Of a stretch of DNA of 57,686 nt, positions 8,520-16,846 are shown in pieces; the stretch's first letter is position 1, and the number at the start of each line of letters is the position of its first letter. The notes below the pieces were generated by a model. It was given only the letters and a program-made list of their open reading frames with translations, made no database searches and was not told where the DNA came from. Made by a program: the position numbers and the translations under genes. The DNA is from an uncultured Saprospiraceae bacterium (GTDB taxonomy: Bacteria > Bacteroidota > Bacteroidia > Chitinophagales > Saprospiraceae), in the NCBI GenBank assembly GCA_937951685.1, contig CALFBG010000177.1, forward strand, positions 1-57,686, read 5' to 3'.

Positions 8520-8885
8520 ATGCAACACCAAGTCAAATCCCTTAGAAGTTTTTTAGGCGCAGCGAACTTCGAAGTATCTCGCGCCTTTTACCGAGACCTA
8601 GGTTTTACAGAATCTCCAATCTCGCCCAAGATGTCGCGCTTTAAAGTTGGCGCCCTTAGTTTTTACCTTCAAGATTATTATGTAAAAGATTGGTGTGACA
8701 ACACGATGATTTTCTTAGAAGTGGAAGACGTAGCCTATTATTGGAAAAACTTGCAAGCTTTACGATTAAGCGAGCGCTACGCAAAAGTTAAGCTTACGCC
8801 CATCAAATCTTACGATTGGGGACAAGAATGCTTTCTACATGATCCTGCCGGTAACCTCTGGCATTTTGGTAGCTTTTCGGAATAA
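8520..8885 (+). CDS. VOC-family (glyoxalase/bleomycin-resistance-like) protein
   Basis: This 121-residue protein is the size of one VOC module. It has the opening LGAANFEVSRAFYRDLGF and the closing CFLHDPAGNLWHFG, typical of the paired beta-alpha-beta-beta-beta fold. Metal-ligand candidates are sparse (the closing His and nearby acids), so the enzymatic activity is uncertain. Members include glyoxalase I, dioxygenases and drug-binding resistance proteins. The gene converges on the cytochrome-like lipoprotein gene 18 bp downstream. Confidence 0.8.
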   Translation: MQHQVKSLRSFLGAANFEVSRAFYRDLGFTESPISPKMSRFKVGALSFYLQDYYVKDWCDNTMIFLEVEDVAYYWKNLQALRLSERYAKVKLTPIKSYDWGQECFLHDPAGNLWHFGSFSE

Positions 8886-8903
8886 ATCCAACTATATAAA
8901 AGT

Positions 8904-9344
8904 TCAATCCTGATACGACAAATGCAACTTTTTGATGCGTACCATTGGCCCCGGACACATCGCACGGTGACAGCTCATACAACTCGCGACCATCCCTTCG
9001 TAGATATCCTTAACTTCCACCGGAGTAGCTTGCTGTAAAGCCTCTACCGTTGCCAAATAAGCATTTGCAAAATTTTTAAACTTTTCACTTTTAGCTTTAT
9101 CTGGTTCCGTTGCTTCCGCCGTATGAATCGCTTTAAATTCTGCTAAAACTTTTGGTACCTCTCCTTTGGCTACCGTTGCTTTCATCCGCATTGCATCATC
9201 GAACATCTTTCGCATTAATAGCGTTAATTCACTATCCCCGTTCGGGTTGTAAATGCTAGTCTTAGCAGGAGCTGGTGCTGGATCTGCACAAGCTAAAATT
9301 AGTACTACAAGCATTAATAATGAAGCAGAAAGTAAGATTCTCAT
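8904..9344 (-). CDS. Lipoprotein with a single c-type heme motif (CxxCH)
   Basis: The frame extends to 9446, but the start is placed at 9344 because MRILLSASLLMLVVLILAC is a full lipoprotein signal with lipobox LILAC. The mature protein (~128 residues) is mainly helical and ends with CMSCHRAMCPGP, a CxxCH heme-attachment motif close to the C terminus. Together with the helical layout this resembles the cytochrome c'/c556 class. It should sit in the periplasm attached to a membrane. An electron partner is not apparent nearby. Confidence is good for the lipoprotein and heme motif, moderate for the class. Confidence 0.75.
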   Translation of the reverse strand: MRILLSASLLMLVVLILACADPAPAPAKTSIYNPNGDSELTLLMRKMFDDAMRMKATVAKGEVPKVLAEFKAIHTAEATEPDKAKSEKFKNFANAYLATVEALQQATPVEVKDIYEGMVASCMSCHRAMCPGPMVRIKKLHLSYQD

Positions 9345-9546
9345 AAAATAAAAAGTAACTAAGTTCAATTTTATGCGTCTCATATTAAGAACGCACGAAA
9401 GTAAAGCACCTAAGTAGCATTTATCATGCAAGCTTAGCTGATTCAAAAGTACACAATAGATAATATTTTCAAACGATCTATGGTATTTTTTCGAAATTTA
9501 TCATTATTTTCAGGCTGATAAAGTTGAAACATTTCTAAATAATATT

Positions 9547-9608
9547 GTTTAGAGCATACTAAACAGCAAGTGTTTCCTATTGACAATAAGCAAATGTTCA
9601 ATTGCTTA
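9547..9608. promoter_or_regulatory. Two adjacent short dyads upstream of the DUF937-like gene
   Basis: GTTTAG-6-CTAAAC (9547-9564) and TAAGCAA-8-TTGCTTA (9587-9608) are perfect inverted repeats immediately before the gene at 9637. They could be operators or 5'-UTR hairpins. No function is shown. Confidence 0.3.
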
Positions 9609-9636
9609 ATAATTTTTAACTAAAAAATTAAGAACA

Positions 9637-10161
9637 ATGTTAGACAACATTTTAGGTGGATTAAAAGACCAAGTTATTAGTGCCGTTGCGGAAAAGACAG
9701 GTTTAAATGCTAACCAAGCAGAAGAAACAATTCCAGTAGCGAAAGAAAGTATTATGAGTGGATTGATGGGCGCAGTTTCCGGTGGAAATATGTCAGGAAT
9801 TTTAGGTATGTTTTCTGGCGGAAAAGGTGGTTTCTTACAAAATATGGTATATCAGAATATCGCAAGTAATTTTATTGGTGGCATTACCAGCAAGCTTGGT
9901 ATTTCTCCCGATATGGCGCAAATGGTTTCTTCTACTGCGCTTCCAATGATCATTGACAAAATCGGTGGCAAAGCGGCGGATGACAGTGGTAACGTAACGG
10001 AAAGTGGTTTGATGAGTGCCCTCGGAATGAGTGGTGGCATGGGTGATATGCTTGGCAAAGCTGGCGATATGCTCGGCGGCGGCGGGGATGCAGCTGAAGG
10101 TTTAAAAGACAAAGCAGAAGATTTACTGAAAGGTGGAATCGGCGGTTTGTTTGGTAAATAA
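9637..10161 (+). CDS. Gly/Met-rich DUF937-like protein
   Basis: This 174-residue soluble protein has no signal peptide. The N-terminal half (GLKDQVISAVAEKTGLNANQAEETIP...IMSGLM) has the repeated short-helix layout of DUF937/YidB-type proteins. The C-terminal third is very rich in Gly, Met, Asp and Ala (GGMGDMLGKAGDMLGGGGD). The family is widespread but lacks a known function. The gene is followed after 19 bp by a strong intrinsic terminator and appears monocistronic. Confidence 0.7.
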   Translation: MLDNILGGLKDQVISAVAEKTGLNANQAEETIPVAKESIMSGLMGAVSGGNMSGILGMFSGGKGGFLQNMVYQNIASNFIGGITSKLGISPDMAQMVSSTALPMIIDKIGGKAADDSGNVTESGLMSALGMSGGMGDMLGKAGDMLGGGGDAAEGLKDKAEDLLKGGIGGLFGK

Positions 10162-10180
10162 TCACACCCGATCCTTCCTA

Positions 10181-10220
10181 ATCCCGAATTTTCAGTATTG
10201 GAAATTCGGGATTTTTATTT
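10181..10220 (+). terminator. Intrinsic terminator of the DUF937-like gene
   Basis: An 11-bp perfect stem (ATCCCGAATTT, 10181-10191, with 10202-10212) encloses a 10-nt loop and is followed by TTTTATTTTA on the plus strand. Confidence 0.85.
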
Positions 10221-10286
10221 TACGCCGTTTTGTCGGATTAATTCTTAAACAACTGAGAATAAAACACGAAATACTACTTTAAATAC

Positions 10287-11093
10287 CTATCGCAAGCTTT
10301 CGACTTTTTCCATAAACCGAGCAACGCGATCCGCATCCAAAGCATTCATCCAATGTCCCTCTTTTTTAAACCAAGAGCCCACGATCAAGGCATCGCTCAA
10401 CGCCAGATAATCTGCGACATTATCCAAGTTTACCCCTGAACCAACAATTACTGGCAAGTCTAGCGCTTCCAAAATCGCTAATTCTTCCAGCGACGTTACC
10501 TTACCCGTTGAGCTCCCCGTAATAATCACGCCATCACTTCTAAAATACTTTGCCGTTTGAGCCGTTTCCAAAAGATCAACATCCATCGTCAACGTATGCG
10601 CACTATGTTTCTTTTTGATATCTGTAAAAATAGCGATGTGTGTTGCATCTATTTTTTTGCGATAACGCAGCAAACTTCCCGCGTCGGATTCAAGATAACC
10701 TTCATCTGCTAAGTGACCATAAACAAAACCCTCCGCTCTAATAAAGTCCAAGCGCGCAGTTTTTGCAACAGCAAGGGCAGCTTCGTTCGCACCCGCTAAG
10801 ATTTGTATCCCACAAGGAAGTTGGGTTTGCCGTTTAACTTCGTAGCCCACCAACGTCATCATCGTCGTAATTTCTGGTCCGACAACTCGTTTTAAATAAG
10901 GCACATCGTGCATATTTTCAATGGCAAGTGCATCCACGCCAGCCGCTTGGTAGATCGCCGCTTCCGCTAAGGCCTGCTCAATGATTTGTTCGTCATTTGT
11001 TGCGTAAGCGGGTGTTCCCGGCAAAGCACCAACGTGAATCATTCCAATAATAACTTTTTTTCGCCCGAAGCATTCTTGAAACTTATTTTCCAT
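10287..11093 (-). CDS. BtpA/SgcQ-family TIM-barrel protein
   Basis: This 268-residue protein fits the family length. BtpA family motifs are clear: MIHVGALPGTP near the N terminus, GVDALAIENMHDVPY, LPCGIQILAGAN, FIRAEGFVYGHLADEGY, DVDLLETA and VGSGVNLDN. The name comes from a cyanobacterial protein needed for photosystem I accumulation, but non-photosynthetic homologues are common. The fold and the phosphate-binding-like C terminus suggest an enzyme acting on a phosphorylated sugar or nucleoside. It is divergent from psuG with 105 bp between the starts, so a shared control region and a link to pseudouridine breakdown are plausible. Confidence 0.85.
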   Translation of the reverse strand: MENKFQECFGRKKVIIGMIHVGALPGTPAYATNDEQIIEQALAEAAIYQAAGVDALAIENMHDVPYLKRVVGPEITTMMTLVGYEVKRQTQLPCGIQILAGANEAALAVAKTARLDFIRAEGFVYGHLADEGYLESDAGSLLRYRKKIDATHIAIFTDIKKKHSAHTLTMDVDLLETAQTAKYFRSDGVIITGSSTGKVTSLEELAILEALDLPVIVGSGVNLDNVADYLALSDALIVGSWFKKEGHWMNALDADRVARFMEKVESLR

Positions 11094-11198
11094 CTCAACA
11101 ATTTAGTAATTTTTATTCTATCTTGATCTTTTTTAAAAGAAGTTATTGGAAAAGAGAATTATACGAAAGCTAAAAACTTCATCAAAAACAAAGTCGAT

Positions 11199-12119
11199 AT
11201 GCTTGCTCAATATCTTGATATTTCTCCAAGGGTACAAGAAGCCCTGAAAAATGGGGAACCCGTCGTAGCACTAGAATCTACCATCATCGCACACGGTATG
11301 CCCTATCCACAAAATAAAACAACAGCGCTAGAAGTAGAAAATATCATTCGCAACAATGGAGCGGTACCAGCTTCCATTGCGATCATTAATGGAAAATTGA
11401 AAGCAGGACTCTCCACGGAAGAAATCGACCTTCTAGCCAAATCTGGTTCACGCGTTCCAAAAGCTAGTCGCAGAGATATTCCTTTTTTAGTGGCTAAAAA
11501 AAGTCACGGCGCTACAACCGTCGCCTCGACGATGATCATTGCAGCTTTAGCAGGAATTCGTTTTTTCGCAACGGGAGGAATCGGTGGTGTACATCGAGGA
11601 GCAACGGAAACCATGGATATTTCGGCAGATTTGCAAGAATTAGCGCGTACCAATGTCGCTGTAGTTTCCGCAGGAGCTAAGTCGATTTTGGATTTAGCAC
11701 TGACCTTAGAATATTTGGAAACGCAAGGCGTCCCAGTGGTCGGATACCAGACCAAAGAGTTTCCCGCCTTCTATACTCGCAAGAGTGATTTAAAGGTAGA
11801 TTACAAAGTAGATGAACCCTTAGAAATTGCACAGGCACTAAAAGCAAAATGGGATTTAGGTATCGACGGAGGTGTATTAATTGCCAATCCAATTCCCGCC
11901 GCAGATCAAATGGAATTTGAGCCAATCAATCAAGCGATTGAATTAGCCATCGCAGAGGTGGAGCGTTTAGGGATCAAAGGAAAAGAAACGACTCCTTTTT
12001 TATTGTCAAAAATCGAAAAGCTAACCCAAGGCGCTAGTCTAAAGGCAAATATCCAACTGGTATTCAACAATGCAAAATTAGCGGCACAAATTGCAAAAGC
12101 CTACAGTGAGATGCGGTAA
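11199..12119 (+). CDS. psuG: Pseudouridine-5'-phosphate glycosidase
   Basis: This 306-residue protein is a full-length match to the PsuG/indigoidine-A family: VALESTIIAHGMPYPQN, ATTVASTMI, FATGGIGGVHRG, SAGAKSILDLALTLE (carrying the catalytic Lys), GYQTKEFPAFY and GGVLIANPIP. The enzyme reversibly cleaves pseudouridine 5'-phosphate to uracil and ribose 5-phosphate using Mn2+, and in degradation follows the kinase PsuK. No PfkB-type kinase is present in the window. The divergent btpA-like gene is its nearest neighbour. The start is ATG 11199, directly before LAQYLDISP. Confidence 0.92.
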   Translation: MLAQYLDISPRVQEALKNGEPVVALESTIIAHGMPYPQNKTTALEVENIIRNNGAVPASIAIINGKLKAGLSTEEIDLLAKSGSRVPKASRRDIPFLVAKKSHGATTVASTMIIAALAGIRFFATGGIGGVHRGATETMDISADLQELARTNVAVVSAGAKSILDLALTLEYLETQGVPVVGYQTKEFPAFYTRKSDLKVDYKVDEPLEIAQALKAKWDLGIDGGVLIANPIPAADQMEFEPINQAIELAIAEVERLGIKGKETTPFLLSKIEKLTQGASLKANIQLVFNNAKLAAQIAKAYSEMR

Positions 12120-12137
12120 GATAAGAATAGCTTAAAC

Positions 12138-12172
12138 AAAAAAGTCACCAGTCGGTAGTCTGCCGACTGGTG
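12138..12172 (-). terminator. Intrinsic terminator of ssb (possibly bidirectional)
   Basis: A 10-bp perfect stem (CACCAGTCGG, 12146-12155, with 12163-12172) has a 7-nt loop. Read on the minus strand it is followed by a T-tract (the plus-strand A-run 12138-12143), so it terminates ssb. It also lies right after psuG. Confidence 0.85.
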
Positions 12173-12219
12173 AATGCCACTACTGTAAAATCAAACTATA
12201 ATTATTTTTAGAGCACTGC

Positions 12220-12573
12220 TTAAAATGGAAGTTCTTGTTTACTCTTCGAGAGCAACATAAATTCGTTGACGAGGACTTCCGTAAAGTAACGCGTCACGCC
12301 TTCTTTATCCTCATAAGAGCGGTGCATCAGCTTTCCTTGTATCGCAATCTCTTTCCCTTTCGTAAGAAATTTCTCCATGAATTCTGCCGTTTTCCCCCAA
12401 GCAATTAGATTGTGCCATTGGGTACTCGTTACTTTTTCTCCTTTGTTATTCTTGTACGTATCGTTGGTCGCTAGGGTAATTCGAGTTAATACTTTTCCAT
12501 CTTCCAATTTCTTCAGCTCAGGGTCTTTTCCTAAATGTCCGATCAATTGCACGCTGTTTCTTAAACTGTTCAT
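12220..12573 (-). CDS. ssb: Single-stranded DNA-binding protein (short form)
   Basis: This 117-residue protein is an OB-fold with the usual opening NSVQLIGHLGKDPELK, then TLATNDTYKNNKGEKV, TQWHNLIAWGKTAEF, LTKGKEIAIQGKL and YTEVLVNEFMLL-type strands. Family members usually run 140-180 residues with a disordered linker and an acidic DDDxPF tip. Here the linker is almost absent, but the protein still ends in ELPF, so the partner-binding tip may be retained. It may be a second SSB rather than the main one. It is divergent from the Zn-ribbon gene at 12787 and followed by a clear terminator. Confidence 0.92.
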   Translation of the reverse strand: MNSLRNSVQLIGHLGKDPELKKLEDGKVLTRITLATNDTYKNNKGEKVTSTQWHNLIAWGKTAEFMEKFLTKGKEIAIQGKLMHRSYEDKEGVTRYFTEVLVNEFMLLSKSKQELPF

Positions 12574-12643
12574 AATAATAGATTTAAATAAAAAATTAAC
12601 ATTAAATAAAAACTACACTCGTTGTTTGAATGAGTTGATAATG

Positions 12644-12651
12644 CAAAGATG
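12644..12651 (-). promoter_or_regulatory. Candidate -7 box of ssb
   Basis: The minus strand reads CATCTTTG followed by C, 7 of 8 to the Bacteroidota consensus TAnnTTTG, about 70 nt before the ssb start. A properly spaced -33 TTG is not clear. Confidence 0.4.
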
Positions 12652-12786
12652 GGGGCAAAACCATTTGGAATTCGGGCAATAATTAGTTAATTTCGTTTGT
12701 AATCGATTGCATTTAGATAAAATCGTCTACAAAAAGACAACAAGCTGTAAATCAACGTTTTAAAATATTCCAAAAAAACAAGTAAA

Positions 12787-13164
12787 ATGGCGGTAAAAAA
12801 CGGAAATAAAAGAAAATGTGAAGAATGTGATGAAGTTATCAGAGGAAGAGCTGATAAAAAATTCTGCTCCGATCAATGCCGGAGTAGCCATAATAATCGC
12901 TTGAATAGCGATGCCAATAATTTTGTACGCAACATTAATAATATCCTTCGCAAAAATCGACGCATTCTAACAGAACTCAATCCTAAAGGCAAAGCTAAAG
13001 TGCACCGTGAAAAGTTACTCGCTAAAGGTTTTCGAATGGAATACTTTACCAATATTTATAAAACAAAAGCAGGTAAGGCTTACCATTTTTGTTACGAACA
13101 AGGCTTTTTGGAACTTGATGATGGTTACTATGCTTTAGTCGTTAGACAAGAATATGTCGACTAG
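12787..13164 (+). CDS. Small Zn-ribbon protein, function unknown
   Basis: This 125-residue, very basic protein begins with a four-cysteine ribbon (CEECDEVI ... KKFCSDQCRSSHNN, residues about 12-37), like the DUF2116/MYM-type zinc ribbons found in small nucleic-acid-associated proteins. The rest is helical (NNFVRNINNILRKNRRILTEL) and then a beta-rich end with YYALVVRQEY. It is conserved in style across Bacteroidota but without a known role. Its divergent position next to ssb (about 210 bp apart) hints at DNA or RNA work, which is inference only. Confidence 0.65.
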   Translation: MAVKNGNKRKCEECDEVIRGRADKKFCSDQCRSSHNNRLNSDANNFVRNINNILRKNRRILTELNPKGKAKVHREKLLAKGFRMEYFTNIYKTKAGKAYHFCYEQGFLELDDGYYALVVRQEYVD

Positions 13165-13340
13165 TCAGCTTTTATTTAAACGATAAGTTATGAAGCAGAA
13201 TAAATCACTTAGAAGTTGCTATTAGTACTTAATTTAAGGATCAAACGAAAGTAAAGAAATTTAAAACCGATTATTTACCTTTACCCGACCATAATGATCC
13301 TTCGCGCCTTAATCAAAAGAATCATCGAACCCTAACATCT

Positions 13341-13913
13341 GTGCAAAACTTAAAACGTAAAATTGCCTCTTACCATAAGCTAACTGAGCAAGAACTCAAT
13401 TTTGCCTTGCAATTCTATGAAAAAATTGAACTCAAAAAAGGAGAATTTTTACTCACCGAAGGCAATTGGGTTAATAAATTCTACTACCTCGATCAAGGTT
13501 GTATCTGTTTTTATAGTCTCAAAGATGGAATCAAAAAGGTGATGGAATTTCACACGGAAGATAGTTTCTTCACCGATTTATACGCTTACCTCGAAGAAGC
13601 TCCCTCCAATTGCTACTTGAAAGCGATCGAACCTTGCACCGTTTACGCCGTTTCTAAAAAGAACGTGGAAAAATCCTTCGATTACTCTCATCAGTTAGAG
13701 CGTTCGGGGAGATTGTCCATGCAAGAGGCTTTCCTTAAAATATATCGCCGCATTTCGCATTTCAATAATTTATCCAATGAAGAACGGTATCTTAAATTAC
13801 TCAAAAAAAGACCTGATCTTTTTCAACGCGTTCCTCAGTACCTCATCGCTTCTTACCTAGGCTTGACGCCCGTCGGATTGTCCAAAATTAGAAAACGCTT
13901 AAGCTTATCTTGA
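13341..13913 (+). CDS. Crp/Fnr-family transcriptional regulator
   Basis: This 190-residue protein starts at GTG 13341. Residues about 15-115 are a cyclic-nucleotide-binding-like beta-roll (LKKGEFLLTEGNWVNKFYYLDQG, then FFTDLYAYLEEAPSN). The last ~45 residues are a helix-turn-helix (QYLIASYLGLTPVGLSKIRKRLSL). No Fe-S cysteine set as in FNR is present. It is the short Bacteroidota type whose effector is rarely known. It precedes the acyl-CoA cluster in the same direction (167 bp gap), so a regulatory link is possible but not shown. Confidence 0.88.
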   Translation: MQNLKRKIASYHKLTEQELNFALQFYEKIELKKGEFLLTEGNWVNKFYYLDQGCICFYSLKDGIKKVMEFHTEDSFFTDLYAYLEEAPSNCYLKAIEPCTVYAVSKKNVEKSFDYSHQLERSGRLSMQEAFLKIYRRISHFNNLSNEERYLKLLKKRPDLFQRVPQYLIASYLGLTPVGLSKIRKRLSLS

Positions 13914-14080
13914 TACTTGGTTTTTAAAGGCAAATACAAAATAAATTTACTAGTTCTCTCCTCTTTGTAAAACTTTAGCTAAGCTTCAAACTATTTTACG
14001 TTATTAAACTCGTTTAATGGTTTTGTGTTAAATAAATGCTTCTTTTGTCTTAGTCTTAACAATCAAAAATCTAATTTATC

Positions 14081-15895
14081 ATGGCGAAGCAATATATAGA
14101 TCTAGCAACTCTAAAGTTTTTATTATATCAAGTACACCAATTAAAGGAAGTCCTACAATACGATCGCTACGCAGATCACGACCTCGAATCCATCGACCTC
14201 TTTATCAATGCCGTCAAAGATTTTTCCGATCAAGAACTTTTTCCTTACTTCCAAGAAATGGATGCGCAACCAGCACACTATAAAGATGGAAAAATTATCG
14301 TCCACCCACAAGTAGGCGTCATGATGAAAAAAGGGGGAGAAATGGGATTCATCTCCGGCGCTTTTGATTTCAAAGATGGTGGCTTACAATTACCACTAAT
14401 GGTCTTCACCGCAGCCTCTTACATCCAAGATGCCGCCAATAATCATTTGCCAGGTTACACCGGATTAACACTAGGCGCAGCGGAACTAATTGTCCATTTT
14501 GGCAACGCAGCACTCAATCAAATCTACACACCAAAAATGCTCGCAGGAGAATGGGGAGGTACCATGTGCTTAACCGAACCTCAAGCCGGTAGCTCGCTTT
14601 CCGATATCACAACGAGCGCCACGCCACAAGCAGATGGTAGTTATCATATCAAAGGACAGAAAATCTTCATCTCCGCCGGAGATCACGAGTACGTTGATAA
14701 TTTTGTACACTTACTTTTAGCTAGAATCGATGGCGCTGCACCGGGCACCAAAGGAATTTCTCTTTTTGTAGTTCCCAAAAAACGCCTCGACGACGCTGGC
14801 AACTTAGTCCCTAACGATGTTATTACCGCAGGGGATTTTCAAAAACTAGGTCAGAAAGGATATTGCACCACACATCTCATGTTCGGTGAAGGAGATGATT
14901 GTAAAGCTTGGCTCGTCGGAGAAGCAAACCAAGGATTAAAGTATATGTTTCTCATGATGAACGGTGCTAGAATCGGAGTCGGTAGAGGCGCCGCCGCAAT
15001 TGCAATGGCAGCTTATCACGCTTCTTTAGCTTACGCACAAGAAAGACCGCAAGGACGAAAATTGACAGCCACCGGAAAGAAGAATCCCGACCAAGCGCAG
15101 ACTTTAATTATCAATCACCCCGATGTACGACGAATGCTGTTGTTACAAAAAGTAGTCGCAGAGGGTTCTCTAAGTTTAGTGCTTTTGGCTTCTCGCTACC
15201 AAGATTTAATCAAAAGTGTAACGGATGAAACAGAAAAAGAACGCTACACATTATTACTAGAAATACTTACTCCCGTTGTCAAAACTTATCCTTCCGAAAT
15301 GGGCGCCACTGCCGTATCTAACGGTTTACAAGTACTTGGAGGCTATGGATTTTGTTCGGAATACGTTTTACAACAATATCATCGTGATATCCGAATTTTC
15401 TCCATCTATGAAGGAACAACAGGAATTCAGTCGCAAGACTTACTCGGTCGAAAAGTAACAATGAAAGCGGGAAAAGCACTGGGTTATTTGGTGGAAGAAA
15501 TTGCAGGCACGCTGCAAGCCTGCGCTACCATTCACGACTTCCAACCCTACGCCAATAAGTTGCAACAAAAATTAAAAGACGTACAGGCAGTCCTACAGTT
15601 CTTAGGTGGTTTTGCGAAAACAGGAAATTACGAACGTTATCTGGCAGATGCTACCTTGTTCATGGAATTATTTGCCAACATCGTTGTCGCTTGGCGCTGG
15701 TTAGACATTGCCTTGACGGCTAAAAAAGCACTCTTAACCAACGATAAAACCTACACGGAAGCTTTCTACGAATCGAAAGTACACGCCATGAAATTCTATT
15801 TCAAATACGAATTGGCTAAAACCGCTGGCTTAGTCGAAAGTTTAATGGATAAAGAGGTGCTCACGATTCCTAACGAAAAGAAAGTTTTTATTTAA
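14081..15895 (+). CDS. Acyl-CoA dehydrogenase, long DmdC-like type
   Basis: This 604-residue protein is much longer than classical ~380-residue enzymes and matches the group with an extra C-terminal domain (PF12806-like), including the 3-methylmercaptopropionyl-CoA dehydrogenases. FAD/substrate motifs are CLTEPQAGSSLSD and QKIFISAGDHEY. The catalytic base is the Glu in IYEGTTGIQ (residue 444). An FAD-dependent alpha,beta-desaturation of an acyl-CoA is expected; the chain type cannot be read from sequence. It is the first gene of a run of eight co-directional acyl-CoA genes, separated from the next by about 130 bp. Confidence 0.88.
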   Translation: MAKQYIDLATLKFLLYQVHQLKEVLQYDRYADHDLESIDLFINAVKDFSDQELFPYFQEMDAQPAHYKDGKIIVHPQVGVMMKKGGEMGFISGAFDFKDGGLQLPLMVFTAASYIQDAANNHLPGYTGLTLGAAELIVHFGNAALNQIYTPKMLAGEWGGTMCLTEPQAGSSLSDITTSATPQADGSYHIKGQKIFISAGDHEYVDNFVHLLLARIDGAAPGTKGISLFVVPKKRLDDAGNLVPNDVITAGDFQKLGQKGYCTTHLMFGEGDDCKAWLVGEANQGLKYMFLMMNGARIGVGRGAAAIAMAAYHASLAYAQERPQGRKLTATGKKNPDQAQTLIINHPDVRRMLLLQKVVAEGSLSLVLLASRYQDLIKSVTDETEKERYTLLLEILTPVVKTYPSEMGATAVSNGLQVLGGYGFCSEYVLQQYHRDIRIFSIYEGTTGIQSQDLLGRKVTMKAGKALGYLVEEIAGTLQACATIHDFQPYANKLQQKLKDVQAVLQFLGGFAKTGNYERYLADATLFMELFANIVVAWRWLDIALTAKKALLTNDKTYTEAFYESKVHAMKFYFKYELAKTAGLVESLMDKEVLTIPNEKKVFI

Positions 15896-16024
15896 CTTAC
15901 TGAAGCGTTGACTTTGCCTTGATAAGGGTTTAAAAAAATATTACCATAAAGTCAAATCAGAATTGCTTTCCGCAAATAAAACGGGGCGCGATTTTATACG
16001 CTATTTCAAACCAACCAAATCATC

Positions 16025-16801
16025 ATGGATCAAATAAAGTCTAAATTTAATTTAACGGGAAAGGTAGCCATCGTCACAGGATCAAGTAAAGGCATTGGAA
16101 AAGCCATTGCACAAGGCTTAGCAGAGCACGGCGCAAAGGTCGTAATCAGTAGCCGTAAGCAAGAAGCTGTAGACGAGGTCGCAAAATCTTTTCAAGCAGC
16201 AGGCTTAGATGCCATCGGAATCGCTTGCCACATTGGAGAAGCAGATCAACGACAAGCGCTAATTGAAAAAACCATCGCTCATTATGGTGGTATTGATATT
16301 TTGGTAAATAATGCTGCCATCAATCCTTACTTTGGTCCTTTAGAAAGTTCCGACGAAGCGGTTTTTGATAAAATCATGGATGTCAATGTTAAAGCACCTT
16401 GGATCTTATCTAATCTCGCGTTGGAGTCGATGAAAGCACGGGGCAGTGGAAGTATTATTAATATTGCCTCCGTCGAAGCGATTCACCCAGGCTTAGGACT
16501 AGGTTTGTACAGCACGAGTAAAGCCGCTTTATTAATGCTAACCAAAAATCAAGCAAAGGAATGGGGAAAATATGGCGTCCGCGCCAATGTCATTTGCCCA
16601 GGCTTAATCAAAACTAAGTTTAGCGCCGCCCTTTGGCAGAATGAAAAACTGGTCCAAAAACTCGAAAAAAATCTCCCAAGTAGTAGAATGGGACAACCCG
16701 AAGAAATGGCTGGACTCGCTATTCTGTTAGCTTCCGACGCTGGTGCTTACATGACGGGAGCAGTTTACACCGCCGACGGTGGTTATTTAATTGCAGGCTA
16801 A
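16025..16801 (+). CDS. Short-chain dehydrogenase/reductase (SDR)
   Basis: This 258-residue classical SDR has the nucleotide motif TGSSKGIG, the NNAA motif (LVNNAAINP), catalytic Ser in NIASVEA and catalytic YSTSK. The C-terminal TADGGYLIAG is typical of the family. It probably interconverts a hydroxy- and keto-acyl-CoA or an alcohol and carbonyl with NAD(P). It lies 45 bp before the ACAD11-like dehydrogenase, a pairing that suggests one pathway. The exact substrate is unknown. Confidence 0.88.
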   Translation: MDQIKSKFNLTGKVAIVTGSSKGIGKAIAQGLAEHGAKVVISSRKQEAVDEVAKSFQAAGLDAIGIACHIGEADQRQALIEKTIAHYGGIDILVNNAAINPYFGPLESSDEAVFDKIMDVNVKAPWILSNLALESMKARGSGSIINIASVEAIHPGLGLGLYSTSKAALLMLTKNQAKEWGKYGVRANVICPGLIKTKFSAALWQNEKLVQKLEKNLPSSRMGQPEEMAGLAILLASDAGAYMTGAVYTADGGYLIAG

Positions 16802-16846
16802 AGCCATTTTTAACTTTTCCTGATTGCCCAATATAAAATAGTAACT

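Noticed and set aside
9345..9446. N-terminal extension of the cytochrome-like lipoprotein
   Set aside because: A complete lipoprotein signal begins at 9344, so the extension is probably not translated.
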